In this document: in pieces, positions 25,435 through 34,597 of the stretch
Numbering within the stretch: the first letter of the stretch is position 1
How the letters are laid out: each line of letters opens with the position of its first letter
DNA from: Colwellia psychrerythraea
GTDB taxonomy: Bacteria; Pseudomonadota; Gammaproteobacteria; Enterobacterales; Alteromonadaceae
NCBI RefSeq assembly: GCF_000764185.1
Contig: NZ_JQEC01000044.1
Coordinates: forward strand, 150,866-214,865
Direction of reading: 5' to 3'
DNA: 64,000 nucleotides
Translations under genes and position numbers: made by a program
The notes under the pieces: generated by a model
What the model was told of the DNA's origin: nothing
Databases searched by the model: none
The model's input: the letters and a program-made list of their open reading frames with translations, nothing else

Positions 25435-25925
25435 ATAATTTTCCTTAATTATTATTACTGCTTATTTTAAGTGTGTAGCCAATTTAAGTTTGACCAGGTA
25501 GCTTTTGGAATTTACTAACTACTTCTTAGAGTAAACTTCAACGATGTATTCAAGTATTTATACTGCACGAGTGCTTTCTAAATATCACCAACCTGCTCAA
25601 GCTTAAAATATCAAAGCTATTGTTTTTAATAAAGTAATATTTCATTTTCGTTTTGTGCTTTTAAGCATGAGCTTATTACCAACGTTATTAATCGGGTATC
25701 GCATAGGCGTAAGAAGAATGTTGAACTGTGTATAACGCTTTAGGCTGAACGTCTAAATAATACCGTTTGGATAGGGGTGACTCATTGAATAATCGGCTTG
25801 GATGATAAAAATCAAATACATTATTAGTTATAGCTATGGTGCCAAGGTGGCGAATTATCGGAGGTAAAACTGGGGATAGGGCAGACATAAGTTCAACAGT
25901 GAACTATGGGTGCCCTTTATTTCAT
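25435..25925. other. Intergenic region, no gene supported
   Basis: A 66-codon minus-strand frame (25688-25888) exists but has no convincing support. A 28-bp motif (25824-25851) also found at 22348 lies here. The GCGTTATAC at about 25735 on the minus strand resembles an attC end, but I could not find a matching arm. Confidence 0.4.
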
Positions 25926-26174
25926 TTATCGAATCAAAATATTAGATTCTGTATTTATATCACCGTCAACATCAATCACAGCAACTTTACTGTCACATAG
26001 TAAAATAGCCAGAGGATTTGTATGGCCATCTCTAATATAGGCGAGATTATAGCCAAAAGTATTTAAAATGCCTGATGCGAACTGCTGCGGAATTGTTAGC
26101 TGATTCAATAGAGCAGATTTACAAGGTGATGAGTGTCGTCTTTCTAAGTTTGTATTATCCATAATAATATCCAT
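25926..26174 (-). CDS. Small hypothetical protein, 82 aa
   Basis: Not recognised. It starts MDIIMDNTN with GGAA about seven bases upstream of the ATG. A plausible beta-rich segment occupies the second half (GYNLAYIRDGHTNPLAILLCDSKVAV by position, residues 41-66). Codon use looks ordinary for the region. It could be a real orphan gene, but independent support is lacking. Confidence 0.4.
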   Translation of the reverse strand: MDIIMDNTNLERRHSSPCKSALLNQLTIPQQFASGILNTFGYNLAYIRDGHTNPLAILLCDSKVAVIDVDGDINTESNILIR

Positions 26175-26336
26175 ATATTAATTCCGTTTCGTGAGCGTGA
26201 ATATATGGTGTTTACTGGGATAAGTAAATGGATAAATTATAATCTGACAGAATAATTGATCACGAAGAAAAGAGCCTTGCTCCTCTACATTTAATAAGTA
26301 GCTAAGCTTATTCAGCTTGTTGACGTATATAAACAC

Positions 26337-26368
26337 AAAAGCAGCCTCAAAATTGAGGCTGCTTTTTT
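26337..26368 (-). terminator. Strong hairpin terminator
   Basis: AAAAGCAGCCTCAA pairs with TTGAGGCTGCTTTT around a very short loop and is flanked by T tracts. It lies downstream of the leftward PKD lipoprotein gene and can act in both directions. Confidence 0.8.
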
Positions 26369-26474
26369 ATTTGTACTTTGCTATTCCTGGCTAGGTTTAA
26401 CTCATATAAACAATAAATTAAAATAACGAATAAAATATAACCTTTTAATTTATAAGTTAAACAACCCGATTTTA

Positions 26475-29400
26475 TTACAATTGATTTTGAATCATCACCC
26501 GGTGTCCAGTGAGATTATCAACCATATAAAGTGCGTCGATTCTTTCATCAGTAACAACAGATACTTGATCCTCTTTAAATAAATCAATACCTATAGGTTG
26601 CTGCAGATTAATGCCCATTGCAATGCTTTTGGGGCTGACAAAAGTACGTTCACCCGTATCTAAATCATAAGCAAAAACCGATTCGTGATCTTGGGACGAT
26701 GCCAGTAATCGATTATTAGCAGTATCAATCACATGCCCTCTAGTATTGCTAATATCAGGACCACCTTGTACATCTTGTGCAGAAAAAACACTTCGAGCTC
26801 CAGTAGTTACATCAACAGCCCACAATGTATACGAGGTGCCATAAAAGATAACTCGTTTATTTACTGGATCAAATGTCATATCGTAATTGGCATAAAAGTT
26901 ATTCTGCGCAACATTTTCTGGCAGTGTAATATCAACAATCGGCGATACATCGGTTAATACTTTTTTCTCAATATCCCAAGCTAATAGGCTAAAACGACCA
27001 AAATTGGCTGGTACATCACCGTAATCAACTTGTCTGGCTAGATAAAGAATCTGATTAGCTTCATCCAGTGCAATGGAATCAACATTGAAGTTAGGATAGG
27101 CAACCGTTGCCTTCTCAGTTGCACCGATAAGTACCGTGTAGTCACCGGTATCAACATCAATTTCTAACACTTCATCATCCGAGCTACTGGTATCGTTATA
27201 GACAAACAGTGAGCGACTAGCTTCGTTAAAGGCTGCTATTTCAAAAGAGCTTGATGGATAACTGCCCAAAGTTGTCCAAATTTCAGTTGTTAGATCGAAG
27301 CTATGGACTTGAGCTTGGCTCACAACTGAATTGTATCTATCTAACCAATAAAGCAAATTATCATCTGAGTTAATAACCACTTCTCTTGGCGTTGAAGGCG
27401 ATATTGTGGCATCCCCTATGATTAAGTCTGGACCTTTAAATTCTGCTGATATATTAACCGCTGGAAAATTAGCTGCGAGCTGATAATGTAATTGCTGAAG
27501 ATTTGCTTCACTGCCAGAGTCAATAATAAGCTCATTATCGAGTACGGTAAAATCACTTATCCTATTTGAAACTTCACCTAATGCATTAAGCTTTGGCTCG
27601 AGATCGATAACCGATTGATTGGCAATATCAAGTACACAGAGTTTCGGGGAATCATAATACACAATGCTATGACTAACTTGGTGATAGCCATATTTTTCAG
27701 TAGATTCTGCAACGGCCTGACAACCATCATTGAGGATCTGCACGGCTAATAAATTGCTAAATTCACAAGGTGCTACATCACAACTATTTAAATCAACTTC
27801 CGCAGTATGAGTCACACCACCCCGTTTGTCTTTGGAAATTAATAAAATCAGTGTATTGGCATCTTTATAATCGACTAAGCGGTAGTAAGCAGCGCTTTCG
27901 CCTGTAAAAGTTTGTAAATCGGGCAAATCCATTGCAATTATACTATTCAGGGCAATATCATAGAAAAGGGGTGGTTCATTTTGCTTTTTACGAGGTAATA
28001 ATATTTGTCCCGCTGAGCCTCGGGTAGTATCAAGGTGCATATTGATATCATCTTCAATATCATAATCTACGTATCCCGCTGATTCAGGGCCATATAATTC
28101 AGTTAAGGCACCTGTTGCAAGCGTAATTGACATCAGTCTAAAGTTATATTCAAAGTCGTTCCAGTAATACAATAAGCTACCATCTTGTGAAAGCACCATA
28201 CCTTCAGGTGGCTCTTCTTTTAATTCATCACGAAACTCAACATCATTGGGAAAATCTTCAATTCTAAATTGATAAATCGCCGTGGTGTTTTTGCCATCAG
28301 CTGTGCGATGCAAAATACTCTTAGTGCCATCGTCATAAATATAATAACTGCCATCGCTGCTATTTTTAGTAATTTGTCTTGTACCTGCTACAGCAATACC
28401 TACTCGTTTAATATTGATAACATCAAGAGTTTTAGTCTCATTACCCGCTGAGTACTGAACGTTAAAAGCATTTTCACCCATAACTAAAGGTAGTTTGGCA
28501 ATCCAGAAGCCTTCAGTTTGGTAGGTAGTTATATCAACAGCAGTACCGTTAACAGTTAGATTTGCTACATCTTGGCCTTGGGTGCCTCTAATGATTATCG
28601 AGTCATTGTCAGTTAGCGAAGTCACTTTAGGGAATACTACAGCAACTAAGTAATCAGCATGGTTAACAGTAATAACGGCAGAATCTGTAGCGATTTCACC
28701 TTCATTATCGGTAACCGTTAATTGAAAAGTAAGGGTTAATGGCTCAAGGGTACTTGGTGCATCAAACGATGCGGCAGCAGTATCTGCACCGATAATAGTT
28801 ACAGTGTTGCCATCAGTTTGTGTCCAACTATAACTTTCGATTGTGCCATCAGCATCTGTGCCGTTACCAGTTAAAGAAACAGTTGTCACTTCATTAACCG
28901 TTTGATCACTGCCAGCATTGACAGTAGGTGCTGCGTTAACAGGCTCTACCGTGATATCGATAATGTCCGTTGCACTAGCGCCATCACTATCAGTGACCGT
29001 CAATTGGAAAGTAAGGATTACTTGCTCAAGTGCAGTGGCTGTATTAAATGAAGCTGTCGCCATATCTGCATCAGTAATTGTTACAGAGTCTCCCTCAGTT
29101 TGTTTCCAGCTATAACTTGAAATTACTCCATCAGAGTCAGTCCCGCTACCCGTTAAGGCAACACTTGTCTCTTCATTAACAATTTGATCACTACCCGCAT
29201 TTGCAGTTGGTGCAGCGTTAACAGGCTCTACCGTGATAGTTATAATATCAGTTGCAGTTACGCCTTCATTATCAGTAACCGTTAATTGAAAAGTAAGGGT
29301 TACTTGCTCAAGCGCAGTGGGTGCAGCAAATGAAGCTGTCGCGGTATCTGCACCTGAAATTATTACAGGGGATCCCTTTGTTTGTATCCAGCTATAACTT

Positions 29401-29600
29401 GATATGGTGCCATCGGTATCATTTCCGCTGCCAGTTAGAGAAACTATTTCTTCTTCAATAACCGTTTGCTCACTGCCTGCATTGACAATTGGCGCGAGAT
29501 TAACAGGGGTCACCGTTGGAGCTTCATCATCGCCACCACCACAAGCTACAAGCTGAGTGATAAATAGCATGATTAATAGCTGAGTTGAACATCTTTTCAT
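26475..29600 (-). CDS. Large lipoprotein with three PKD-type domains and a beta-propeller-like region
   Basis: A 1041-residue exported lipoprotein. The signal peptide ends in a lipobox with C20 (TQLVACGGGDD). Three 94-residue PKD/REJ-like beta-sandwich domains follow (about 36-125, 129-220, 224-313), each with NAGSDQ..N E, GxGTDxDG.I.SYSW.QT and TLTFQLTVTD motifs. The rest (about 320-1041) contains repeated strand-rich segments such as LYYWNDF, NRLLASSQD and LYWLDRYN that look like a seven-bladed-type propeller. The role is probably cell-surface adhesion or binding. AGGA precedes the ATG. It stands alone, with a strong terminator behind it. Confidence 0.78.
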   Translation of the reverse strand: MKRCSTQLLIMLFITQLVACGGGDDEAPTVTPVNLAPIVNAGSEQTVIEEEIVSLTGSGNDTDGTISSYSWIQTKGSPVIISGADTATASFAAPTALEQVTLTFQLTVTDNEGVTATDIITITVEPVNAAPTANAGSDQIVNEETSVALTGSGTDSDGVISSYSWKQTEGDSVTITDADMATASFNTATALEQVILTFQLTVTDSDGASATDIIDITVEPVNAAPTVNAGSDQTVNEVTTVSLTGNGTDADGTIESYSWTQTDGNTVTIIGADTAAASFDAPSTLEPLTLTFQLTVTDNEGEIATDSAVITVNHADYLVAVVFPKVTSLTDNDSIIIRGTQGQDVANLTVNGTAVDITTYQTEGFWIAKLPLVMGENAFNVQYSAGNETKTLDVINIKRVGIAVAGTRQITKNSSDGSYYIYDDGTKSILHRTADGKNTTAIYQFRIEDFPNDVEFRDELKEEPPEGMVLSQDGSLLYYWNDFEYNFRLMSITLATGALTELYGPESAGYVDYDIEDDINMHLDTTRGSAGQILLPRKKQNEPPLFYDIALNSIIAMDLPDLQTFTGESAAYYRLVDYKDANTLILLISKDKRGGVTHTAEVDLNSCDVAPCEFSNLLAVQILNDGCQAVAESTEKYGYHQVSHSIVYYDSPKLCVLDIANQSVIDLEPKLNALGEVSNRISDFTVLDNELIIDSGSEANLQQLHYQLAANFPAVNISAEFKGPDLIIGDATISPSTPREVVINSDDNLLYWLDRYNSVVSQAQVHSFDLTTEIWTTLGSYPSSSFEIAAFNEASRSLFVYNDTSSSDDEVLEIDVDTGDYTVLIGATEKATVAYPNFNVDSIALDEANQILYLARQVDYGDVPANFGRFSLLAWDIEKKVLTDVSPIVDITLPENVAQNNFYANYDMTFDPVNKRVIFYGTSYTLWAVDVTTGARSVFSAQDVQGGPDISNTRGHVIDTANNRLLASSQDHESVFAYDLDTGERTFVSPKSIAMGINLQQPIGIDLFKEDQVSVVTDERIDALYMVDNLTGHRVMIQNQL
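28646..29510 (-). repeat. Tandem PKD-domain coding repeats (three units of about 282 bp)
   Basis: The three domain-coding units share long near-identical stretches (for example those encoding AAPT.NAGSDQ and FQLTVTD). They probably arose by duplication and may recombine. Confidence 0.7.
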
Positions 29601-30183
29601 TTTAAAATCCTATCTCTTGATTTAGCCTGAAAATGATCAATATATTATTTTCAGGAAAATTAGCAAACACGAGTAAACGAAGACAAATGTCAAAATAACC
29701 AAAAAGGGATATATACAGAGGGAGTTTTATAATACAAACTTCATTTTGTATGGATTAACTCGCCAATTATTTACCTAGAGCGATCCATACTCAATAACAA
29801 AATAACTCAGAACTTTACTTTTTCAAGCTTCCAAGGTATTAGCTACTACATTGATTTAATAGTTTGTATTCGTTATTTTCTGAGCTTTGAAAGTAAAAAT
29901 AGCATTGCCATCAGGCAGCCATTATACCTTTGCAGTTATAGCGTCTCAGAAAATCCGATGCTCATTATATCAACAATTGTAATTGAATGTTACCTAGAAA
30001 CTCTCGTATATTTTGTCCAGCACTTTTCAGAGGGATTAGCAGCTCAGCTTCTTTGTAGGAAAGCTTATTAAAAATAATAAGATATAAAAAAACGACTACT
30101 CAAAGAGTAAGTCGTTTTTATTTGTACTTTAGTTAGTTTCTACAATAAAGAAACTAACCGGTCACCACATCATTGTGAGTGTC
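29601..30183. other. Region downstream of glmS, no gene found
   Basis: This 583-bp stretch lies just past the glmS stop codon, the usual Tn7 target area, but I see no Tn7-like end sequences. It holds the glmS terminator and a GTATGGAT/ATCCATAC inverted repeat near 29748-29787 of unknown meaning. Confidence 0.45.
30087..30119 (-). terminator. glmS terminator
   Basis: AAAACGACT.ACTC pairs with GAGT.AGTCGTTTT with a one-base bulge, and T tracts lie on both sides. Confidence 0.75.
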
Positions 30184-32016
30184 TTATTCCACAGTAACCG
30201 ATTTAGCCAAGTTACGTGGTTGGTCAACATCAGTACCTTTGATTATTGCTACGTAGTAAGAAAGTAACTGTAATGGCAAGGTATAGACGATTGGCGCAAT
30301 GATGCCATCACACACAGGCACATTGATTACTTTACACGTGTCATCACTTGAGAAGTTAGCATCGCTATCAGCGAAGACATACATCAAACCACCACGAGCA
30401 CGTACTTCTTCAACGTTTGATTTAAGTTTTTCGATTAAATCATTTTTTGGCGCTACGACAATAACTGGCATTTCAGCATCAATTAACGCTAATGGACCAT
30501 GTTTAAGTTCACCGGCAGCATAAGCTTCAGCATGAATATATGAAATTTCTTTCAGCTTCAATGCACCTTCCATTGCGATTGGGTACTGATCGCCACGACC
30601 TAAAAATAAGGCATGGTTTTTATCAGCAAAATCTTCTGCTAAGTCTTCAATTGAAGACGCAAGTGCTAATACTTCATCAAGCTTTGCTGGTAATGACATT
30701 AATGATTGGGTAATTTCTGCTTGTTTATCAGCAGACATACCGTGATGTTTGCCAATAGCCATAGTCATCATCAGTAAACCAACAAGCTGAGTGGTAAACG
30801 CTTTGGTTGATGCTACGCCAATTTCAGCGCCAGCTTTAGTCATAAAGGCTAGGTCTGATTCACGCACTAATGATGAGCCAGGCACGTTACAAATAACTAA
30901 ACTTGATTGATAACCTATTTCTTTTGCTAAACGCAATGCCGCTAAGGTATCCGCTGTTTCACCTGATTGTGAAATAGTCACTAATAATGAATTTTTCGGA
31001 ACAAATGATTTGCGGTATCTAAATTCACTAGCAATTTCAATATTACATGAAACACCGGCCAGTTCTTCTAACCAGTATCTTGCTACCATGCCCGAATGAT
31101 AACTAGTACCACAGGCAATAATTTGTACATGTTCTACATTTTTAAATATCTCATCAGCGCCGTCACCAAAAGTATTGATATCTAACTTGCCTGCGACTAA
31201 GCGACCTTCTAATGAGTTACGAATAGCAGTAGGTTGTTCATAAGTTTCTTTTAACATGTAGTGACGGTATTCACCTTTATCACCACTGTCGTGCGATACA
31301 CTTACTTCTTTAGCTTCACGTATAACTGGCTTACCATCAATATCAAAAATATTGACATCAAAACGACTAATTTGTGCTACATCACCTTCTTCAAGGTATG
31401 AAAATTTACGAGTTACTGGTAATAACGCCATAATATCTGAAGCAATGAAGTTTTCGCCTAAACCGTAACCGATAACTAATGGGCTGCCTGAGCGAGCAAC
31501 AATAAGGTTGTCTTGATCGCGACTATCCATAACAACTGTGCCGTAAGCACCTTCAAGTTGTTTAACGGTTTTTTGTACTGCTGATAATAAACTATCACTG
31601 GTTTTTAATTCATGATGAACTAAGTGAGTAATAACTTCAGTATCTGTTTGTGATAAAAACTCATAACCTAAACCTTGTAGCTGGCTACGCAAGGCTTGAT
31701 GGTTTTCAATAATACCATTATGTACTACCGCGATAGTATTGCTTGATATATGTGGGTGAGCGTTCACTTCGCTTGGTGCGCCATGTGTAGCCCAGCGTGT
31801 GTGTGCTATACCTGTGCCACCAGCTAAAGGGGCTTCTGTTAGTGCTTGGTCAAGTTCTTGTACTTTACCTAAACGTTTAGTACTTAATAGTTCGTTCTTT
31901 TTATTGATTACTGCAACACCTGCAGAATCATAACCGCGATACTCTAATCGCTTTAAACCTTCTACTAAAATATCTGCTACATCTCGTTGGGCGACTGCGC
32001 CGACTATGCCACACAT
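30184..32016 (-). CDS. glmS: Glutamine--fructose-6-phosphate aminotransferase (isomerizing)
   Basis: A 610-residue cytosolic enzyme making glucosamine-6-phosphate for peptidoglycan and lipopolysaccharide. The N-terminus MCGIVGAV exposes the catalytic Cys after Met removal. The glutaminase domain runs to about residue 240 with RWATHGAPS and HNGIIEN motifs. Two SIS domains follow, with [17 protein letters not shown] and the ending [11 protein letters not shown] that is highly conserved in GlmS. AAGGAA precedes the ATG. The DeoR-type regulator just upstream on the same strand and glmU form the usual amino-sugar cluster. Confidence 0.97.
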   Translation of the reverse strand: MCGIVGAVAQRDVADILVEGLKRLEYRGYDSAGVAVINKKNELLSTKRLGKVQELDQALTEAPLAGGTGIAHTRWATHGAPSEVNAHPHISSNTIAVVHNGIIENHQALRSQLQGLGYEFLSQTDTEVITHLVHHELKTSDSLLSAVQKTVKQLEGAYGTVVMDSRDQDNLIVARSGSPLVIGYGLGENFIASDIMALLPVTRKFSYLEEGDVAQISRFDVNIFDIDGKPVIREAKEVSVSHDSGDKGEYRHYMLKETYEQPTAIRNSLEGRLVAGKLDINTFGDGADEIFKNVEHVQIIACGTSYHSGMVARYWLEELAGVSCNIEIASEFRYRKSFVPKNSLLVTISQSGETADTLAALRLAKEIGYQSSLVICNVPGSSLVRESDLAFMTKAGAEIGVASTKAFTTQLVGLLMMTMAIGKHHGMSADKQAEITQSLMSLPAKLDEVLALASSIEDLAEDFADKNHALFLGRGDQYPIAMEGALKLKEISYIHAEAYAAGELKHGPLALIDAEMPVIVVAPKNDLIEKLKSNVEEVRARGGLMYVFADSDANFSSDDTCKVINVPVCDGIIAPIVYTLPLQLLSYYVAIIKGTDVDQPRNLAKSVTVE

Positions 32017-32087
32017 AATATTGATTCCTTTTTAATTTTTACGTATTTAATTGTTTGAGCTTAACTAACTTGAATAGTTTATTTAAG

Positions 32088-32852
32088 TTAGCCTTTGGCG
32101 ATAATTAACTTTACGCCTTGCTCTGTTAAGGCTGTGCGCATTTCTTCAGAGAGACCATCATCGGTGATCACTGTATGAATTTGCTGCCAGTTTAGTTCTA
32201 AATTTGGTATTTTTTTGGTTATTTTTGCTGATTCAACCATTACGATAACTTCGCGAGCCACTTCAGCCATAACCCGGCTTAAGCCGATTAATTCATTAAA
32301 GGTAGTAGTACCACGCTTAATATCAATGCCATCTGCACCGATGAACAATTGGTCAAAATCATATGAGCGTAAAACTTGTTCGGCAACTTGTCCCTGAAAA
32401 GCTTCAGAGTTTGCATCCCAAGTGCCACCGGTCATCAATAATGTTGGCTCGTTTTCCAATGCATGAATTTCGTTAGCAATACTCAGCGCATTAGTCATTA
32501 CCACTAGACCTTTTTTATGGGCTAGTTCACTGACTAAAGCAGAGGTGGTTTGACCGCTATCGATAATGATACGGTTATGATCACGAATAAGCATTGCGGC
32601 TTGTTTGGCAATCCTTAACTTTTGCTGAGACAGTTGTTCGGCCTTTACTTCAGTAATTTCACTTGGCAAGGCCACCGCGCCACCATAACGTCTTAATAAC
32701 AAGCCACTGTTTTCTAGTGCGGCAAGATCTTTTCTGATAGTGACTTCAGAGGTATCAAATTGCTTGGCTAAGCTATCTACGCTTACTTCGCCCTGAGCAT
32801 TTAAGTCGGCAATTATATTATGACGACGTTGTTGAGTATTTCGTTTCGACAT
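32088..32852 (-). CDS. DeoR family regulator upstream of glmS (GlmR-like)
   Basis: A 254-residue repressor-type protein with an N-terminal winged helix (residues 5-60, VDSLAKQFDTSEVTIRKDL). It has a sugar-phosphate-sensing DeoR C-terminal domain with IIDSGQTTS and FIGADGIDIKRG-type motifs. Its place between glmU and glmS, as in pseudomonads and other marine gammaproteobacteria, suggests it controls glmS in response to amino-sugar phosphates. It is 71 bases upstream of glmS. No strong ribosome site is visible. Confidence 0.85.
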   Translation of the reverse strand: MSKRNTQQRRHNIIADLNAQGEVSVDSLAKQFDTSEVTIRKDLAALENSGLLLRRYGGAVALPSEITEVKAEQLSQQKLRIAKQAAMLIRDHNRIIIDSGQTTSALVSELAHKKGLVVMTNALSIANEIHALENEPTLLMTGGTWDANSEAFQGQVAEQVLRSYDFDQLFIGADGIDIKRGTTTFNELIGLSRVMAEVAREVIVMVESAKITKKIPNLELNWQQIHTVITDDGLSEEMRTALTEQGVKLIIAKG

Positions 32853-32995
32853 AGGATTTATGTTTAACTTATATGATTAATTTTGTTTCGAAAAGTTTCG
32901 AATCGCGGAACTTAGTTTCGCTATTGGGCGTATTATGTTTCATACCGAAAGATAATGCAATTTTTTAGTTGTTATTAGATCAAAGAAAGGCACAA

Positions 32996-33023
32996 AAAAA
33001 GCGCTATAAAAATAGCGCTTTTT
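32996..33023. terminator. Bidirectional-looking intrinsic terminator after glmU
   Basis: AAAAAGCGCTAT pairs perfectly with ATAGCGCTTTTT around an AAAA loop, with T-rich flanks on both strands. Confidence 0.85.
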
Positions 33024-33032
33024 AAAATATTG

Positions 33033-33095
33033 TTAGCTAAGCTGAACTTTGGATAAGCAACATTTGCTCATTATTCTGAGCTCAGGTTAACTAAG
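33033..33095. repeat. REP-like palindromic repeat X
   Basis: A 63-bp imperfect inverted repeat just after the glmU stop codon. TTAGCTAAGCTGAACTTTGG on one side mirrors the GAGCTCAGGTTAACTAAG arm on the other. The same family occurs, split in two, at 22114-22357. Confidence 0.65.
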
Positions 33096-33110
33096 CAAAG
33101 TAACTACGAA

Positions 33111-34484
33111 TTAACTTTTCTTCGTTGGTCGTTGCCAGCCGCTGAGATTGCGCTGCTTAGCGCGTCCAAGTGCTAAATCACTTTGCGCCACTTCTTTAGT
33201 TATTACTGAGCCAGCACCAATGGTTGCCGAGTCGCCAATAGTTACCGGAGCAACCAGAGAGCTGTTTGAGCCAATAAAAGCATTATCACCAATGGTTGTC
33301 GTTGATTTATTTACACCATCGTAGTTACAAGTAATTGTGCCTGCACCAACATTTACCTTACGGCCAATTTCAGCATTACCTAAATACGATAAGTGACCCG
33401 CTTTAGTGCCTTCACCTAAAGTAGTATTTTTCATTTCTACAAAATTGCCAATATGAGAGTTTTGCTTCATTACTGAACCAGGACGAATGCGGGCGAAGGG
33501 TCCCACCGAACAATCAGCCTCGATAACTGCATCTTCAATGATGCTATTTGGCTTAATTTCAACGTTTTCGCCAATAGTACTATTTTTAATAATACAGTTA
33601 GCACCAACAAGTACGTTATCAGCTATGGTTACTTCACCTTCAAAAATACAGTTAACATCAATGCTAACTTCAGTGCCGGTAGTTAACTTACCACGCACAT
33701 CAATACGAGCAGGGTCACGTAAACTAGCACCAGCTATCATTAGCTCTTCTGCTATGCGAGCTTGGTAAGCACGCTCTAGGGTAGCTAGTTGTACGCGGTT
33801 ATTAGCACCTTCGACTTCAATTTCAGTTTCAGGATGAGCGGTATTAATCGTTTTACCTTCACCGTGAGCTGAAGCAATGATATCGGTAAGGTAATATTCC
33901 CCTTGGGCGTTATCGCTTGATAAATTGCTTAACCAACGTTTTAAATCGCCACCGTTAGCTAATAAAATTCCGGTATTTGCTTCATTAATTGTTAACTGCT
34001 CTGGGCTGGCATCTTTTTGTTCGATAATGCCAACAACTTGTTGCTGACCAGCAATTTCTTCACGGACAATGCGGCCATAACCCATAGGGTTAGCTAAATG
34101 TACAGTTAATAGCGCCATGCCATCGCTAGGTTTTGCCGCTAATAAACTTTCTAAGGTAGATACTTTGGTTAAAGGCACATCACCATAAAGTACTAATACA
34201 TCTTCATCATCGGTTAAAAATGGTGAAGCTTGATCAACTGCATGACCGGTACCAAGTTGCTCTACTTGCTCAACAAATGTTAAATCATCGCCAGTGATAC
34301 GCTGCTGCAATACTTCACCACCAAAGCCATAAACCACATAAATATTACTCGCGCCTAACTGGCGTGCACTATCGATAACATGTGCAACCATAGGTTTGTC
34401 AGCAATGCTGTGCAGTACTTTTGGTAAAGAAGAGCGCATACGGGTACCTTTACCCGCGGCAAGAATAACGACAGAAAGTGACAT
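33111..34484 (-). CDS. glmU: Bifunctional UDP-GlcNAc pyrophosphorylase / GlcN-1-P acetyltransferase
   Basis: A 457-residue bifunctional enzyme that acetylates glucosamine-1-phosphate and couples it to UTP. The N-terminal uridylyltransferase domain has [26 protein letters not shown] and YGDVPL motifs. The C-terminal half is a left-handed beta-helix of hexapeptide repeats, with the [18 protein letters not shown] and [10 protein letters not shown] segments of the acetyltransferase site. The start at 34484 (MSLSVV) fits the family; an ATG five codons upstream is also open. It follows the usual glmU-deoR-glmS order. Confidence 0.95.
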   Translation of the reverse strand: MSLSVVILAAGKGTRMRSSLPKVLHSIADKPMVAHVIDSARQLGASNIYVVYGFGGEVLQQRITGDDLTFVEQVEQLGTGHAVDQASPFLTDDEDVLVLYGDVPLTKVSTLESLLAAKPSDGMALLTVHLANPMGYGRIVREEIAGQQQVVGIIEQKDASPEQLTINEANTGILLANGGDLKRWLSNLSSDNAQGEYYLTDIIASAHGEGKTINTAHPETEIEVEGANNRVQLATLERAYQARIAEELMIAGASLRDPARIDVRGKLTTGTEVSIDVNCIFEGEVTIADNVLVGANCIIKNSTIGENVEIKPNSIIEDAVIEADCSVGPFARIRPGSVMKQNSHIGNFVEMKNTTLGEGTKAGHLSYLGNAEIGRKVNVGAGTITCNYDGVNKSTTTIGDNAFIGSNSSLVAPVTIGDSATIGAGSVITKEVAQSDLALGRAKQRNLSGWQRPTKKS

Positions 34485-34597
34485 GATAAATCCATTCATT
34501 GAGCATTTTTAAGAGCGCGTATTGTAACCAAGTTTTAACATACTTTGCTAGTGCACTTGCTTAATATAGTTGCTCTTTACCTTTTTATAGTCGCTTT

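Noticed and set aside
25688..25888. 66-codon minus-strand ORF
   Set aside because: No ribosome site or recognisable domain, and its first part simply translates the repeated 28-bp motif.
29601..30183. Possible Tn7-like insertion downstream of glmS
   Set aside because: The location is right, but I found no TGTGGG-type ends, repeated transposase sites or tns genes.
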